DNA of 45,398 nt from Paracoccus sp. IB05 (GTDB taxonomy: Bacteria > Pseudomonadota > Alphaproteobacteria > Rhodobacterales > Rhodobacteraceae): NCBI RefSeq assembly GCF_016405985.1, contig NZ_JAEFCF010000043.1, forward strand, positions 1-45,398, in the 5' to 3' direction. The notes beneath the pieces were generated by a model that ran no database searches, was not told where the DNA came from, and saw nothing but the letters and a program-made list of their open reading frames with translations. Positions 28,059 to 36,948 of the stretch are shown one piece after another (the stretch's first letter is position 1; each line of letters starts with the position of its first letter). The translations under genes were made by a program, and so were the position numbers.

Positions 28059-28990
28059 CCGCACAGTCCGATCTCATGCGCCCAGGGCGGATTGGCGCCG
28101 GCGCGCGAAACGGTGACGCCGGCGGCCCGGATCCCGAGGTCGAGACAGGCATCTGTCTGCGCTGCCGTCAGCCCGGCCAGCCGCGCGCGGCTCAGCGCGC
28201 CTTCACGGGCAAGGCCTGCGAGGAAGCCGGCATTGAATGTATCGCCCGCGCCGACCGTATCGACCACCGTGACCTTCCCCGCCGGGCGGCGACGGCTGCC
28301 GCCTGCGGAAAACGCCCGCGCGCCCTCGGCGCCTTCGGTGATCAGCACCAGCGCCGGCCCCTGCGCGAGCAGGCGGGCAGCAAGCGCCTCAGTCTCGCCC
28401 GCACCTTCCAGCCAGTGGAGGTCTTCATCCGAGAGTTTGACGATATCGCTTTGCGCAATCATCCGGCTGATGCGGGCGCGATAGGTCGCTTCCTGACCCG
28501 CGATGAACCCAGGACGGATATTCGGGTCGATCATGATCAGCCGGCGCCCGGCCTCGCGCGCCAGCAGCGCCTCATAGCTTGCGGCCGCCGGGTCATTGAC
28601 CAGCGAGATGCCACCGAAAAACAGCGCCTGGACCCGGTCGGGCAGGGCCGGAAGATCCGTTGTCGCGAGCATCCGCCCGGCGGTGGCCTCGTCGTAAAAA
28701 GCATAGCTCGCCTGGCCATCGGTCAGTTTGACGAAAGCCACGGTGGTCGGCCGGTCTGAACGCGCAAGCAGGCTGGTATCGACCTTTGATGCCGTCAGCG
28801 TATCCGCCAGGATCTCGCCGAGCATATCGGTCGAGACCCCGGAAAAGAAGCCCGCCGGCGTGCCGAGCCGTCCAAGCGCGATGGCAGTGTTGAACACCGC
28901 CCCCCCGGCATAGGGCGCGAAACAGGCCTCTCCCGCGGTCGAGACCCGCGGCAACATGTCAATCAACGCCTCACCACAGCAGAGAATCAT
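28055..28990 (-). CDS. PfkB-family sugar kinase (fructokinase-like)
   Basis: A 311-residue ribokinase-fold enzyme. The N-terminus [15 protein letters not shown] and [15 protein letters not shown] form the sugar-binding region. The C-terminal signature [18 protein letters not shown] holds the catalytic Asp and the anion hole. The nearest relatives in Rhodobacterales are usually called fructokinase, but the substrate is not certain from sequence. It overlaps dtd by four bases. Confidence 0.85.
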   Translation of the reverse strand: MILCCGEALIDMLPRVSTAGEACFAPYAGGAVFNTAIALGRLGTPAGFFSGVSTDMLGEILADTLTASKVDTSLLARSDRPTTVAFVKLTDGQASYAFYDEATAGRMLATTDLPALPDRVQALFFGGISLVNDPAAASYEALLAREAGRRLIMIDPNIRPGFIAGQEATYRARISRMIAQSDIVKLSDEDLHWLEGAGETEALAARLLAQGPALVLITEGAEGARAFSAGGSRRRPAGKVTVVDTVGAGDTFNAGFLAGLAREGALSRARLAGLTAAQTDACLDLGIRAAGVTVSRAGANPPWAHEIGLCG

Positions 28991-29055
28991 CGCAGCCTCC
29001 CGGTTTCCCTGTGCATTGTTAGCGCAAACATGATGCCGGTGTCAGGATGTCACTG

Positions 29056-30036
29056 TCAGGCGGTGAAATACGGCGCCAGATTGGCACGCACCCGCGCCAG
29101 CGGCGTTTCACCCGAGCTGTCGGGGCGGAAGGTCTCGCCGGTGATCCGCTCAAAGGCGGCGATATAGACCTCAGCGGTCTGCGCGATCATTTCCGAAGGG
29201 ATGTCCGGCACCGGATCCTTATAGGGATCACAGCGCGCCGCGACCCAGGACCGGATCACATCCTTGTCGAAAGACGGCGGGCGGGCGCCGGTGGTCAGCG
29301 CTTCCTGATAGCCTCCGGCGATCCAGTAGCGGCTGGAATCCGGGGTATGGATCTCATCGGCAAGCAGGATCCGGCCCCGGTCATCCAGGCCGAATTCATA
29401 TTTCGTATCGACAAGGATCAGCCTGCGCTCTGCTGCGACCTTCTGGCCAAAGGCAAAGAGGGCCAGCGCCTTGTCCGAAACCTCATCCCATTGTGCCTGA
29501 GTGAGGAGCCCCTGGGCGACGATCTCCGCTGCCGTCAGCGGCTCGTCATGGCCGCCGTCAAAGGCCTTCGAGGTGGGGGTGATGATGGCCTCGGGCAGGG
29601 CCTCATTATCGCGCAGGCCATCGGGAAGGCGGTGGCCATACATCTCGCGCGCGCCGGCCTTGTACCGGGTCAGAACCGAGGTGGAGGTGGTGCCGGCGAG
29701 ATAGCCGCGCACGACGACCTCGACGGGCAGAATGCTGACATGGCGCCCGATCACGACATTCGGATCGGGATAGGCCACGACATGATTGGGACAGATATCG
29801 GCGGTGCGGTCGAACCACCAGCGCGCGGTCTGGGTCAGGACCTGGCCCTTCCACGGGATCGCCGCCAGAATGCGATCAAAGGCCGAAATCCGGTCCGAGG
29901 AAATCAGGATCCGCCGGCCGTTCGGGAAAACTGCATCTGCAGGCAGGTCGTAGCAGTCGCGCACCTTGCCAAAATAGGGCGAGGGCAGTTCCGGAATGCG
30001 CGCCTCGCTCAGCACGCGGGAGAGATCAATCGACAT
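29056..30036 (-). CDS. purC: SAICAR synthase
   Basis: Phosphoribosylaminoimidazole-succinocarboxamide synthase, a step of purine biosynthesis. The 326-residue protein is longer than the E. coli form (about 237) and matches the larger alphaproteobacterial and yeast-like type. Motifs are [41 protein letters not shown] and [14 protein letters not shown]. The start at ATG 30036 follows AGGAAGG, although the frame extends upstream. Confidence 0.95.
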   Translation of the reverse strand: MSIDLSRVLSEARIPELPSPYFGKVRDCYDLPADAVFPNGRRILISSDRISAFDRILAAIPWKGQVLTQTARWWFDRTADICPNHVVAYPDPNVVIGRHVSILPVEVVVRGYLAGTTSTSVLTRYKAGAREMYGHRLPDGLRDNEALPEAIITPTSKAFDGGHDEPLTAAEIVAQGLLTQAQWDEVSDKALALFAFGQKVAAERRLILVDTKYEFGLDDRGRILLADEIHTPDSSRYWIAGGYQEALTTGARPPSFDKDVIRSWVAARCDPYKDPVPDIPSEMIAQTAEVYIAAFERITGETFRPDSSGETPLARVRANLAPYFTA

Positions 30037-30132
30037 ATGCGCCTGCCTTCCTCTGGTGACGCGGCTGCTATGAGCGCCGGGCGCGCCCATGTCAACGCCC
30101 GGAAGGGGGCGCTGCCCCCAGGCCCTTGCAGG

Positions 30133-30204
30133 GCCTCCCCCGGAGTATTTTGATCAAGAGGAAAAAGCCGGCTTCCTCTTGACCTAAATACTCCCGCCGG
30201 AGGC
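30133..30204. repeat. Large palindromic intergenic repeat
   Basis: A left arm (30133-30163, containing GGAGTATTTTGATCAAGAGG) and a right arm (30173-30204, containing CCTCTTGACCTAAATACTCC) form an imperfect hairpin of about 30 bp. The left arm recurs at 22156 and the right arm at 40280. It lies in the gap upstream of purC, downstream of the envelope operon, and could also end transcription. Confidence 0.75.
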
Positions 30205-30224
30205 GAAGGCTGGCAAAGCCCGGC

Positions 30225-31358
30225 TCAGTCCAGCCAGTCGAGCGCATTGCTGCCAATGCTGATATCGCCGTCCTTCATCAGATAGAGCACGGCGCCCGCA
30301 ACCAGGGCCGCCGCCACAGCCGCGAGTGCGATTTTCCAGACCGACCACGGGCGCTGGCCCTGGACTTCGCCGGTCTGGCCATTGACGAGGAACTGATAGC
30401 TTTTGCCGTTGTATTTATAGGCCGCCATCCAGATCGGCAGCATTATATGTTTGAAGGTTTCGCCACTGTAGTCGGTGTCGATGCCGGAGATCCGCTGTTC
30501 ATCACCGCCGATGTCGCGGCGCACATCGGTTTCGATCACGCGGGCCATTTTCTGCTTTGATTGCAGGCTCGCGGGTTCCAGCGGCACTGTATAGCCCTCG
30601 GCCGAGAACCCGGCCAGATAATCCGGCGCATAGGGGACAAGCCTGGTCAGATCCCAGGGATCGAGCTCATTCGCATAGCGCGCCGGAACGCTCAGCGAGG
30701 CCAGCACTCCGACATCATCGAAGTCGCGGGCGACGTGGCCTGAGACCGGGGTCCAGCGGATTTTGCGCTCCTGGCGGGTCTCGCGTTTGCCGTTCACCGT
30801 GACCGTGCGCGAGACGTAATAGGCGTCACCCCTGCTGCCGGAATAGCGTGAGCGGGTTTCGGCATCAAAGGTCCACCAGGGCACATAGACGCCGTTCATC
30901 GCCCGTCCGCGCCTCGTATATTCCAGCAACCGGTTCGGCGCGAACCAGAGCGAGCCGAGCCATTTCACCAGGGCTTCACGCGCCTCGCGTTCGGAAAGCA
31001 CGAAGGGGATCAGTGCCTGGGGTTTGATCTGCCTTGTCTCGCCGGTCGAGGTCACCACAGGTGTCGCACAGAAGGGGCATTCGGTGGCATGGCTGGCACC
31101 GATCATCTCGATCAGCGCGCCGCAGGAGGTGCAGCGCGTGGTCCGCACCACTTCCATCGCCGAAGAGGACAGATCGTCGGCGAGCCCTTTGGCGAGGTCA
31201 TGTTCGACCAGCGCCCGGTCCTGATCGGCGAGGGCGATATCGGGCAGGCGCTGGTGATTGCCGCAATGTTCACAGACCAGATCGCGCTGGCCCGGGGCAT
31301 AGCGCAGCTGCGCGCCGCACTGGCTGCAGGGCCAGCGGTGTTCTCCGAGGGCAGGCAT
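30225..31358 (-). CDS. Zinc-ribbon membrane protein (YdjG-like)
   Basis: A 377-residue protein. Two zinc ribbons lie at the N-terminus: residues 11-33 (CSQC with CEHC) and about 76-97 (CTSC with CPFC). A conserved middle domain follows (FVPWWTFDAETRSRY-like, here VYVPWWTFDAETRSRY). The C-terminus has one membrane segment (IALAAVAAALVAGAVLYLM, about 343-362) and a short outside tail. The layout matches B. subtilis YdjG, which sits next to an SPFH protein as here. It begins three bases after the SPFH gene. It is the last gene of the operon. The biochemical role is unknown. Confidence 0.8.
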   Translation of the reverse strand: MPALGEHRWPCSQCGAQLRYAPGQRDLVCEHCGNHQRLPDIALADQDRALVEHDLAKGLADDLSSSAMEVVRTTRCTSCGALIEMIGASHATECPFCATPVVTSTGETRQIKPQALIPFVLSEREAREALVKWLGSLWFAPNRLLEYTRRGRAMNGVYVPWWTFDAETRSRYSGSRGDAYYVSRTVTVNGKRETRQERKIRWTPVSGHVARDFDDVGVLASLSVPARYANELDPWDLTRLVPYAPDYLAGFSAEGYTVPLEPASLQSKQKMARVIETDVRRDIGGDEQRISGIDTDYSGETFKHIMLPIWMAAYKYNGKSYQFLVNGQTGEVQGQRPWSVWKIALAAVAAALVAGAVLYLMKDGDISIGSNALDWLD

Positions 31359-31361
31359 GGG

Positions 31362-32459
31362 TCAGCCTGCGGGCGGGGGCGGCGGCGGCAGATGCGAGAA
31401 GAGGCGGGCGAGTTCGGTCTCGACGGCGGGTTTCCAGCCCTCCATCCCCTGCGCCCAGACCATAGTGCCGCGTGCAAGCTGGCCCGATGCCGCGAGGCCG
31501 GAAAGCTGCGCTTCGGTATAAGGACCTTTGGTGGCGCCGTTTTCGGCAAGATGCCATTCCTTGCCAACCGGCGGCGGGGGCGGCGGTGCATGCGCGGCGG
31601 CTGCGGGCTGCGCCCCCCAGGGGCCCATATTCTGGGCCATGCCCATACCCATCGCCATGCCCGCCCCGGTCGCCATCGCCGAGCCGGCCCCCGAGGCAGG
31701 GTTGCCCATCGCCTCGGCCGCGTTGAACTGCATATATTTGTTCAGATCGCCCACCACACCCATCGAGGTGCGCTTGTCGAGCGCTTTCTCGACTTCTTCC
31801 GGCAGGCTGATGTTCTCGATATAGAATTCCGGAATGCTCAACCCGTATTCCGCGACTTTGGGGGTGATGGCACCGGCAATCAGCTTGCCAAGGTCTTCGG
31901 TATTCGCAGCCATATCCAGCACCGGGATCTGTGATCCCGCCAGCACCTGGCTTGCCGCCTGGACGATGATATTGCGGATCTGCACCGAGATCTCGTCGGC
32001 AGTGAATTCGCCATCGGTGCCGACGATTTCCGTCATGAATTTTCCGGGATCCGCGACCCGCATCGAATAGGTCCCGAAGGCCCGCAGCCGGACCGGGCCG
32101 AATTCGGGATCGCGCGCCATGATCGGGTTTTTCGTGCCCCATTTCTGGTCGTTGAACCGCGTGGTCGAGACGAAATAGATCTCGGATTTGAACGGCGACT
32201 GAAAGCCGTGATCCCAATGCTGCAGCGTCGTCAGGATCGGCATATTGTTGGTCTCAAGCTGATAGAGACCGGGGCCGAAGACATCCGCCAGCTGACCCTC
32301 ATGGATGAAGACCGCCGCCTGGCCTTCGCGCACCGTGAGTTTCGCGCCGTATTTGATCGCCTGGCCGCGGCGCTCAAAGCGCCAGACCATGGTGTCGCGG
32401 GTGTCATCGAGCCAGGAGATGACGTCGATAAACTCGCCCCTGAGGAAGTCGAAGACCAT
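31362..32459 (-). CDS. SPFH-domain protein with C-terminal GYF_2 domain (YdjI-like)
   Basis: A 365-residue protein. Residues 20-240 form an SPFH (stomatin/flotillin-like) domain with the YdjI/virion-core pattern (TVREGQAAVFIHEGQLADVFGPG). There is no N-terminal membrane segment, so it probably assembles at the membrane through partners. A Gly/Met/Ala-rich linker and a run of prolines follow. The last 60 residues are a GYF_2 domain (KEWHLAENGATKGPYTEAQL, MVWAQGMEGWKPA), which binds proline-rich partners. The start at ATG 32459 (MVFDFLRG) is chosen for family fit. It is coupled to the zinc-ribbon gene. Confidence 0.85.
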   Translation of the reverse strand: MVFDFLRGEFIDVISWLDDTRDTMVWRFERRGQAIKYGAKLTVREGQAAVFIHEGQLADVFGPGLYQLETNNMPILTTLQHWDHGFQSPFKSEIYFVSTTRFNDQKWGTKNPIMARDPEFGPVRLRAFGTYSMRVADPGKFMTEIVGTDGEFTADEISVQIRNIIVQAASQVLAGSQIPVLDMAANTEDLGKLIAGAITPKVAEYGLSIPEFYIENISLPEEVEKALDKRTSMGVVGDLNKYMQFNAAEAMGNPASGAGSAMATGAGMAMGMGMAQNMGPWGAQPAAAAHAPPPPPPVGKEWHLAENGATKGPYTEAQLSGLAASGQLARGTMVWAQGMEGWKPAVETELARLFSHLPPPPPPAG

Positions 32460-32615
32460 GGGTTCAGCCTTTCTGTCACGCGCGGGCCGGCGGCGCCGCA
32501 TCTGCCTTTGTCAAAATAGCGCGCATGCGCCCGGATTGAAGGGGAAATTTCGCCCGGCGGGGCCTGATGTCGCTTTGTTCATCGCTGATCCAGCCTGCAT
32601 CTTCCCGCGCGCCGG

Positions 32616-33341
32616 TCATGACGTGCCGCAGTCCGGAGGGAGGAGCCAGTCGCCCTCTGCGTTTTTGCCCATGAAATCGGCAAAAAGGGCGACGGTCTCA
32701 CCAGTGGCCGACCGCAGCCGCGCGACCGGATAGCCGCCATCGCCCCAGCCGGAGGATGCGATGGGAATCAAGGTTTTGTCGGGCAGAGGCAGGATATGGC
32801 CGACCACCCAGACTTCACCGATCATCCTGTCGAACCAGCCATTATAGAGATCTTTTTCCGGGCCGAGGATCCCGGCCGAGCGGGTCACGGCCGCTGCCAT
32901 GGATCTGTCGAAAAAGCCCGCAAGCCCGGTATCGACAGGGATTGTAGCAACATCATCGCCACAGGTCGGGGCGGCATCGGAAAAGACCAGCAGCGCCTTC
33001 GAGACGCGCCCTTCGTCCTGGTCAAGCGCCAGTAAAAACCGTGCCTCGCCGGCGGGCACCTCGATCCAGGGCAGATCCCAGGCGTCCGACCAGGTCAGCG
33101 GATCAACCGCAATCACCCCGCCCGGGGCGAGGGTGATCCGGCCCGCATCACGGAACTCAAGCGCGAAATCCGATTGCGCCTGCAACCAGCCAAGGCTGCC
33201 GGTCTGTGCGACCTCTGCCGGTGACATTTCAGCGCCTGGCGGCTGTTGTTCGGCCAGGAGCGCGTCTGGCACTGCTTCCTGCGCTTCGCCCGCGCCGGCC
33301 AGCAGCGCGGTCACGGTCAGAAGGCAGGAAAACCGGATCAA
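32616..33341 (-). CDS. DUF4241-like secreted protein
   Basis: About 241 residues beginning with a signal peptide (IRFSCLLTVTALLAGAGEA). The mature domain has ITLAPGGVIAVDPL, FLLALDQDEGRVSKA, PTCGDDVATIPVDTGLAGFFD and PIASSGWGDGGYPV, as in DUF4241. A TTG start at 33341 overlaps the previous stop (TTGA), giving the right signal peptide length and translational coupling; the ATG-initiated frame would begin inside the neighbour. The role is unknown. Confidence 0.7.
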   Translation of the reverse strand: MIRFSCLLTVTALLAGAGEAQEAVPDALLAEQQPPGAEMSPAEVAQTGSLGWLQAQSDFALEFRDAGRITLAPGGVIAVDPLTWSDAWDLPWIEVPAGEARFLLALDQDEGRVSKALLVFSDAAPTCGDDVATIPVDTGLAGFFDRSMAAAVTRSAGILGPEKDLYNGWFDRMIGEVWVVGHILPLPDKTLIPIASSGWGDGGYPVARLRSATGETVALFADFMGKNAEGDWLLPPDCGTS

Positions 33342-34297
33342 GCGCCACTCCCGAGCAGTCGTTGTGCGATGCGCCTCACCACCGGGACCGCTTCTGCCTC
33401 GGACATGCCCGGCCACAGTTCCGGATCATAAAGGATCTTCAGCATCAGCTCGTCCAGTTTGGTCAGGAGCGCGAATTCCTCGTCATCATTGAAGATCGAG
33501 GGCCGCGCGCGCGGGCTGTCATTGGCGAGCCCGAGGCCCTGCGCGATTTCCTCATGATAGCAGGATTGCCGCAGAAGATCGGGATGTTCGGCCCGGACCA
33601 CGGCCACCGCGCGGCGGTAATTGCCGCTGTCCCCGTCCGAGAGCGCATAGACGAGGCAATAGGTGGTCTGGGCCATGCCGGTCACATCGGCCACATCCTG
33701 GGGGCTGAGGCCGGGAAGCTCGCGGCGCAGGATGGGGCCAAGCTGTTCGCGCTCGTCTTCCGAGACGACATGCAGGGTGAAATTGCCGCCCTGATCGACA
33801 AGTGTGATCGGGTGGCCGGTCAGGCTGGCAAGGCGTTTGATATAAGAGGCGATCCGCGCGCGGTCGGTGGCGCGGCGCTCCTGGGGGACAGAGGCGCCGA
33901 ACTGGATCTGAAACCGGATCGGCACGTCCCAGCGGCGCAGGATCGACGCGGTTTCACCGCGCGCAAACGCCCCGCCGGCGCGACTGTATTCATCGTAAAG
34001 CGCTATGCGGATGAAATTTTCAGCGAGAATGCGGGCGTCGAAAGGCGTATCCACACCGCCGCCATCGGTACGCAGCAATCCCTGCGAGAGCAGCGCGTTC
34101 TGCACCTGGGCGTAATAGGCGCGGGCCGCAGCACTTTTCGGTGTCTCGGGCGTCACCGCGACCGGAACAGCGGGTCTGGGCGGCGGCGGGCCGATCCGTT
34201 GCGGCGCCTGGCCGCCCGAGGACACACAGGCGGAAAGGCCCGCCACCAGCAAGGTGGCAGGCCAGAGGGGCAGTCGCTGGCGCCGGGCTGGCGTCAT
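33338..34297 (-). CDS. DUF2927 family lipoprotein
   Basis: A 319-residue lipoprotein. The signal peptide ends in the lipobox VAGLSAC near residue 24, and a Pro-rich linker follows (IGPPPPRPAVPV). The DUF2927 core has TYCLVYALSDG and the C-terminal QSCYHEEIAQGLGLANDSP and SIFNDDEEFALLTKLD. The HEE segment resembles a metallopeptidase HExxH helix, but the second His is replaced by Gln, so activity is uncertain. Its ATG overlaps the telA-family stop (ATGA). Confidence 0.82.
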   Translation of the reverse strand: MTPARRQRLPLWPATLLVAGLSACVSSGGQAPQRIGPPPPRPAVPVAVTPETPKSAAARAYYAQVQNALLSQGLLRTDGGGVDTPFDARILAENFIRIALYDEYSRAGGAFARGETASILRRWDVPIRFQIQFGASVPQERRATDRARIASYIKRLASLTGHPITLVDQGGNFTLHVVSEDEREQLGPILRRELPGLSPQDVADVTGMAQTTYCLVYALSDGDSGNYRRAVAVVRAEHPDLLRQSCYHEEIAQGLGLANDSPRARPSIFNDDEEFALLTKLDELMLKILYDPELWPGMSEAEAVPVVRRIAQRLLGSGA

Positions 34298-35475
34298 GAT
34301 TGCGGCTGTGCGGCGGGCGCGGTGCTCCGCGCCCGGGCCGAAGCCAGCGTTTCGTGCAGATCGGTTTCCATCTTCTGCAGCTCGACCTCGGCAGCCGCGC
34401 GCCTTGCCTTGCCCTCATCGGCGATCTGCAGGCTTTCATTGATGGTGGCGATCAGCGTCTCATTCGCGTGTTTCACCGTTTCAATGTCGAAGACGCCGCG
34501 CTCCATTTCCTCGCGCACGGTGCGGTTGGCCTGCTGAAGGTTCTCGGCATTCGATTTCAACAGCTCATTCGTGAGATCATTGGCGTCGCGGATCGACTCG
34601 GCTGCCTCTTTCGACCGCTGGATCGTCACGGCCTGGGCGAGCTGCGTCTCCCAGAGCGGCACGGTGTTGACGAGGGTCGAGTTGATCTTCGTCACCAGCG
34701 ATTTGTCGTTTTCCTGCACCAGCCGGATCGAGGGCAGAGACTGCATCGTGACCTGGCGGGTCAGTTTCAGATCATGCACCCGGCGTTCCAGATCATCCCG
34801 CGCCGCGCGCAGATCGCGCAGCTCCTGCGATTTGATCATCTTGTCATTCTCGGGTGCAGCCGCGACCTCGGCCTCTTTCGCGGGGATAGAGGTGGTATCG
34901 GTCTCTTTCAGCTTGGCCTCGCCTGCGGCGATGTAAAGCCCCAGTTCGTCATAGAAATTCAGGGTTTTTGCATAAAGCAGGTCCAGCGATTTGATGTCTT
35001 TCAGAAGCTTCGTCTCATGGCCGAGCAATTCGCCCGTGACCTTGTCGATCTGGCTCTGGACATCTTCATATTTCGCAACGAAATCCGCGAAAGGCGCAGC
35101 GCGGCCCAGCAGACGCTCCCACCACGAGCTTTCGCGGCGCAGGTCCAGCTCATCGGTCGAGAAACCGCGAATGGTGGTGACGATTTTGCGCAGGCTGTCG
35201 CCGGCCGGGCCGACATCCTTGTTTTTCACGTCCTGCAACATCTCCTGAGAGATCACCTGCAATTCAGCCTGGGCCGAAGAGCCGAACGAGATGATCGACT
35301 GGGTGTTGGTCAGATCCAGCTCGCCCATGCGCTTTTCAATCGCCGCGGCCTTGTCGGGCGAGGCGGATTCCAGGGGCACGATTTCGCCCGTCGGTTCCGG
35401 CAGGATGACAGCGGTGACCTTCTCGACCTCGGCCAGGGTGGCCTCGGCGGCGGCGCGGGTGGTGTTCTCGGTCAT
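34294..35475 (-). CDS. TelA-family toxic anion resistance protein
   Basis: A 393-residue protein that is largely helical and coiled-coil. It shows the TelA pattern of long helices: ELDLTNTQSIISFGSSAQAE at residues 45-70, LLGHETKLLKDIKSLDLLYAKTLNFYDELGLY near 155-190, QSLPSIRLVQENDKSLVTKI near 265, and LPLWETQLAQAV-like TVPLWETQLAQAVTIQRSKE near 290. Family members confer resistance to tellurite, nisin or cell-envelope agents in some bacteria, by an unknown mechanism. It lies 15 bases behind the XpaC gene and overlaps the DUF2927 gene. Confidence 0.92.
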   Translation of the reverse strand: MTENTTRAAAEATLAEVEKVTAVILPEPTGEIVPLESASPDKAAAIEKRMGELDLTNTQSIISFGSSAQAELQVISQEMLQDVKNKDVGPAGDSLRKIVTTIRGFSTDELDLRRESSWWERLLGRAAPFADFVAKYEDVQSQIDKVTGELLGHETKLLKDIKSLDLLYAKTLNFYDELGLYIAAGEAKLKETDTTSIPAKEAEVAAAPENDKMIKSQELRDLRAARDDLERRVHDLKLTRQVTMQSLPSIRLVQENDKSLVTKINSTLVNTVPLWETQLAQAVTIQRSKEAAESIRDANDLTNELLKSNAENLQQANRTVREEMERGVFDIETVKHANETLIATINESLQIADEGKARRAAAEVELQKMETDLHETLASARARSTAPAAQPQS

Positions 35476-35490
35476 GGCAAAATCTCACAC

Positions 35491-36405
35491 TTAGGAAGGG
35501 TTGGAGCCGGAAGGCGTCTCGAATTTCAGCCGGTCCCGCAGCACGGAAATCTCGATATCGAGAGTGTCGCGGTCATTGCCAAGCAGGCGTTCCGAGCGGC
35601 TGGCAAAGGTGGTTTCCAGATCGGTCAGCAGCTGTTCATAGTCTTCGCGCGCCTTCGGATCGGGGCGGATGGCCCAGAGATCGGCGAATTTCACCGTCGC
35701 GTCGCGGGCGCCTTCCAGGTAAACGGTCAGATAACGGCGCGCGGCGGTCAGATCGCCGGGATCTTCCTCGACCCTTTGCATGAGCCCTCTTGTCTGGCCG
35801 ATGAAACGATCAACCCGGGCCTCAAGCTGGCGGTCGCGGGCGCGCAGGATCGCGTCTTTCATCTGCGCGAGCGTCTTCTCGGCCCCGGCCAGGGCACGGG
35901 CGACGCGGTCGGTCTGAAAACGGTCGACGCCCTCCATCCCCTTGTCGGTCCAGGGGTCAAATCCGAAGGCGCCAATATGCAGCCCGGCCCCGGCGAGACC
36001 GAAGAGGATCGGGTAAAGCGAGACGCCATGCCCGATCAGCCCGCCGGTGAACAGCGCGGCCCCGGTGGCGATGGCGCCGAACAGGATGCGCGGGATCGCG
36101 GGGCGGCGCGCGACCCGGCGGGCGTCATAGGCCGCACGGGCGCGCATGCCCTCGCGGGTGAGCCAGGCGCTCAGGATCAGACAGCCGCCTGCGATCAGGC
36201 TTAAAAGCATCGCGCCAGGCTCTTCGCCGAAAGCGGGGAAGAGGAAGACAAAGGCCGAGAGGAAGAGGAATGTGGCGCGCCAGCCACCTGCCGGCTTTTC
36301 CATCCCCGGGGCCGCGCGCGGAACTGGCGGTTGCGGGCCAGAGCCCGATCCGGTCGGTCGGGTGCCGTCAGGGCTGAATTTCCCGCCAAAGCGCTGAGCG
36401 GCCAT
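35491..36405 (-). CDS. XpaC-family membrane protein
   Basis: A 304-residue protein. After a 40-residue Pro/Gly-rich cytosolic leader come four hydrophobic segments in two pairs (ATFLFLSAFVFLFPAF, AMLLSLIAGGCLILSAWL, ILFGAIATGAALFTGG, LYPILFGLAGAGLHIGAF). A soluble helical domain follows (ARALAGAEKTLAQMKDAILR, RRYLTVYLEGARDA). This is the layout of XpaC, which is often encoded beside TelA. The start at ATG 36405 follows GGGAGGAATGTG. It overlaps the stop of a 27-codon upstream frame by one base (TGATG). Confidence 0.88.
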   Translation of the reverse strand: MAAQRFGGKFSPDGTRPTGSGSGPQPPVPRAAPGMEKPAGGWRATFLFLSAFVFLFPAFGEEPGAMLLSLIAGGCLILSAWLTREGMRARAAYDARRVARRPAIPRILFGAIATGAALFTGGLIGHGVSLYPILFGLAGAGLHIGAFGFDPWTDKGMEGVDRFQTDRVARALAGAEKTLAQMKDAILRARDRQLEARVDRFIGQTRGLMQRVEEDPGDLTAARRYLTVYLEGARDATVKFADLWAIRPDPKAREDYEQLLTDLETTFASRSERLLGNDRDTLDIEISVLRDRLKFETPSGSNPS

Positions 36406-36488
36406 CACATTCCTCCCGAACCGGCGACATAGAAAACAAGGGCGATCAGAATCGCCAGCGAGAGGGTGCGCAGGCCGGATTCGGACAT
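36405..36488 (-). CDS. 27-residue single-span membrane microprotein
   Basis: A frame too short for usual gene calling starts at ATG 36488 and ends with the TGA at 36405-36407, just over the XpaC start. The peptide begins MSESGLRTLSLAILI and continues ALVFYVAGSGGM. Its middle (LSLAILIALVFYVAG) is a single predicted membrane helix, with Arg on the N-terminal side and a Gly-rich end. The TGATG overlap with xpaC suggests coupled translation. Only a weak ribosome-binding site (GGAA) precedes it. It could instead be a leader peptide for the operon. Confidence 0.6.
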   Translation of the reverse strand: MSESGLRTLSLAILIALVFYVAGSGGM

Positions 36489-36948
36489 TCTGGGTTCCGG
36501 AAATAACGGTCGGTTGCCGCAATCCTAGCGAATGGATCTGCCGCTTGCCAGTCTGAGACAGGGCATATGCGCGGGAATCTTCCGCCCGAATTCCCGGTTG
36601 TGTCTGGCCCGCGCCCTTCTGTGCGCGGTCAACCGGATCCCTGATGCCGCGATGCGGCATGGAGGGCAGGGCATTCTGGCATCCCCGCCTGGGAAGTCAG
36701 GCCACCCCGCCGCGGCAATCCCTTGATGTCGCGTGCTTATTGGTCAGGTCTCGCATCGCATCGCGGCGCCAGATGCCCGGGGCCGCGCACAAATGTACAG
36801 GCAGGCCGCATCCTGGCTGCCCGGTCGCAGGGCAGGAACCCTCCAGGCTGCGCGGTGCCTCCCATAGCGAGCGGGGTGCGAGGCTCAGAGCACGGGAAAC
36901 TGCGCACGGGAAACTGCGCGCGCGAAACACGCGCACATCCTTTATGTT
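36489..36948. other. Intergenic region between the envelope operon and rluB
   Basis: No gene is visible. The region should hold the promoter of the leftward microprotein-XpaC-TelA operon, though I find no strong -35/-10 pair. It also contains a 14-base tandem repeat (CACGGGAAACTGCG at 36891-36904 and 36905-36918) just beyond the rluB stop, with a degenerate third copy. Confidence 0.5.
36891..36918 (+). repeat. Tandem repeat of CACGGGAAACTGCG
   Basis: There are two perfect 14-base copies, followed by a degenerate copy (CGCGAAACACGCG). It lies about 30 bases past the rluB stop codon. No function is apparent. Confidence 0.7.

Noticed and set aside
34300-36204. 634-codon plus-strand frame
   Set aside because: It is antisense to the TelA and XpaC genes, both of which are clear family members. 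The translated product is low in hydrophobic core patterns and rich in Arg/Gly/His.
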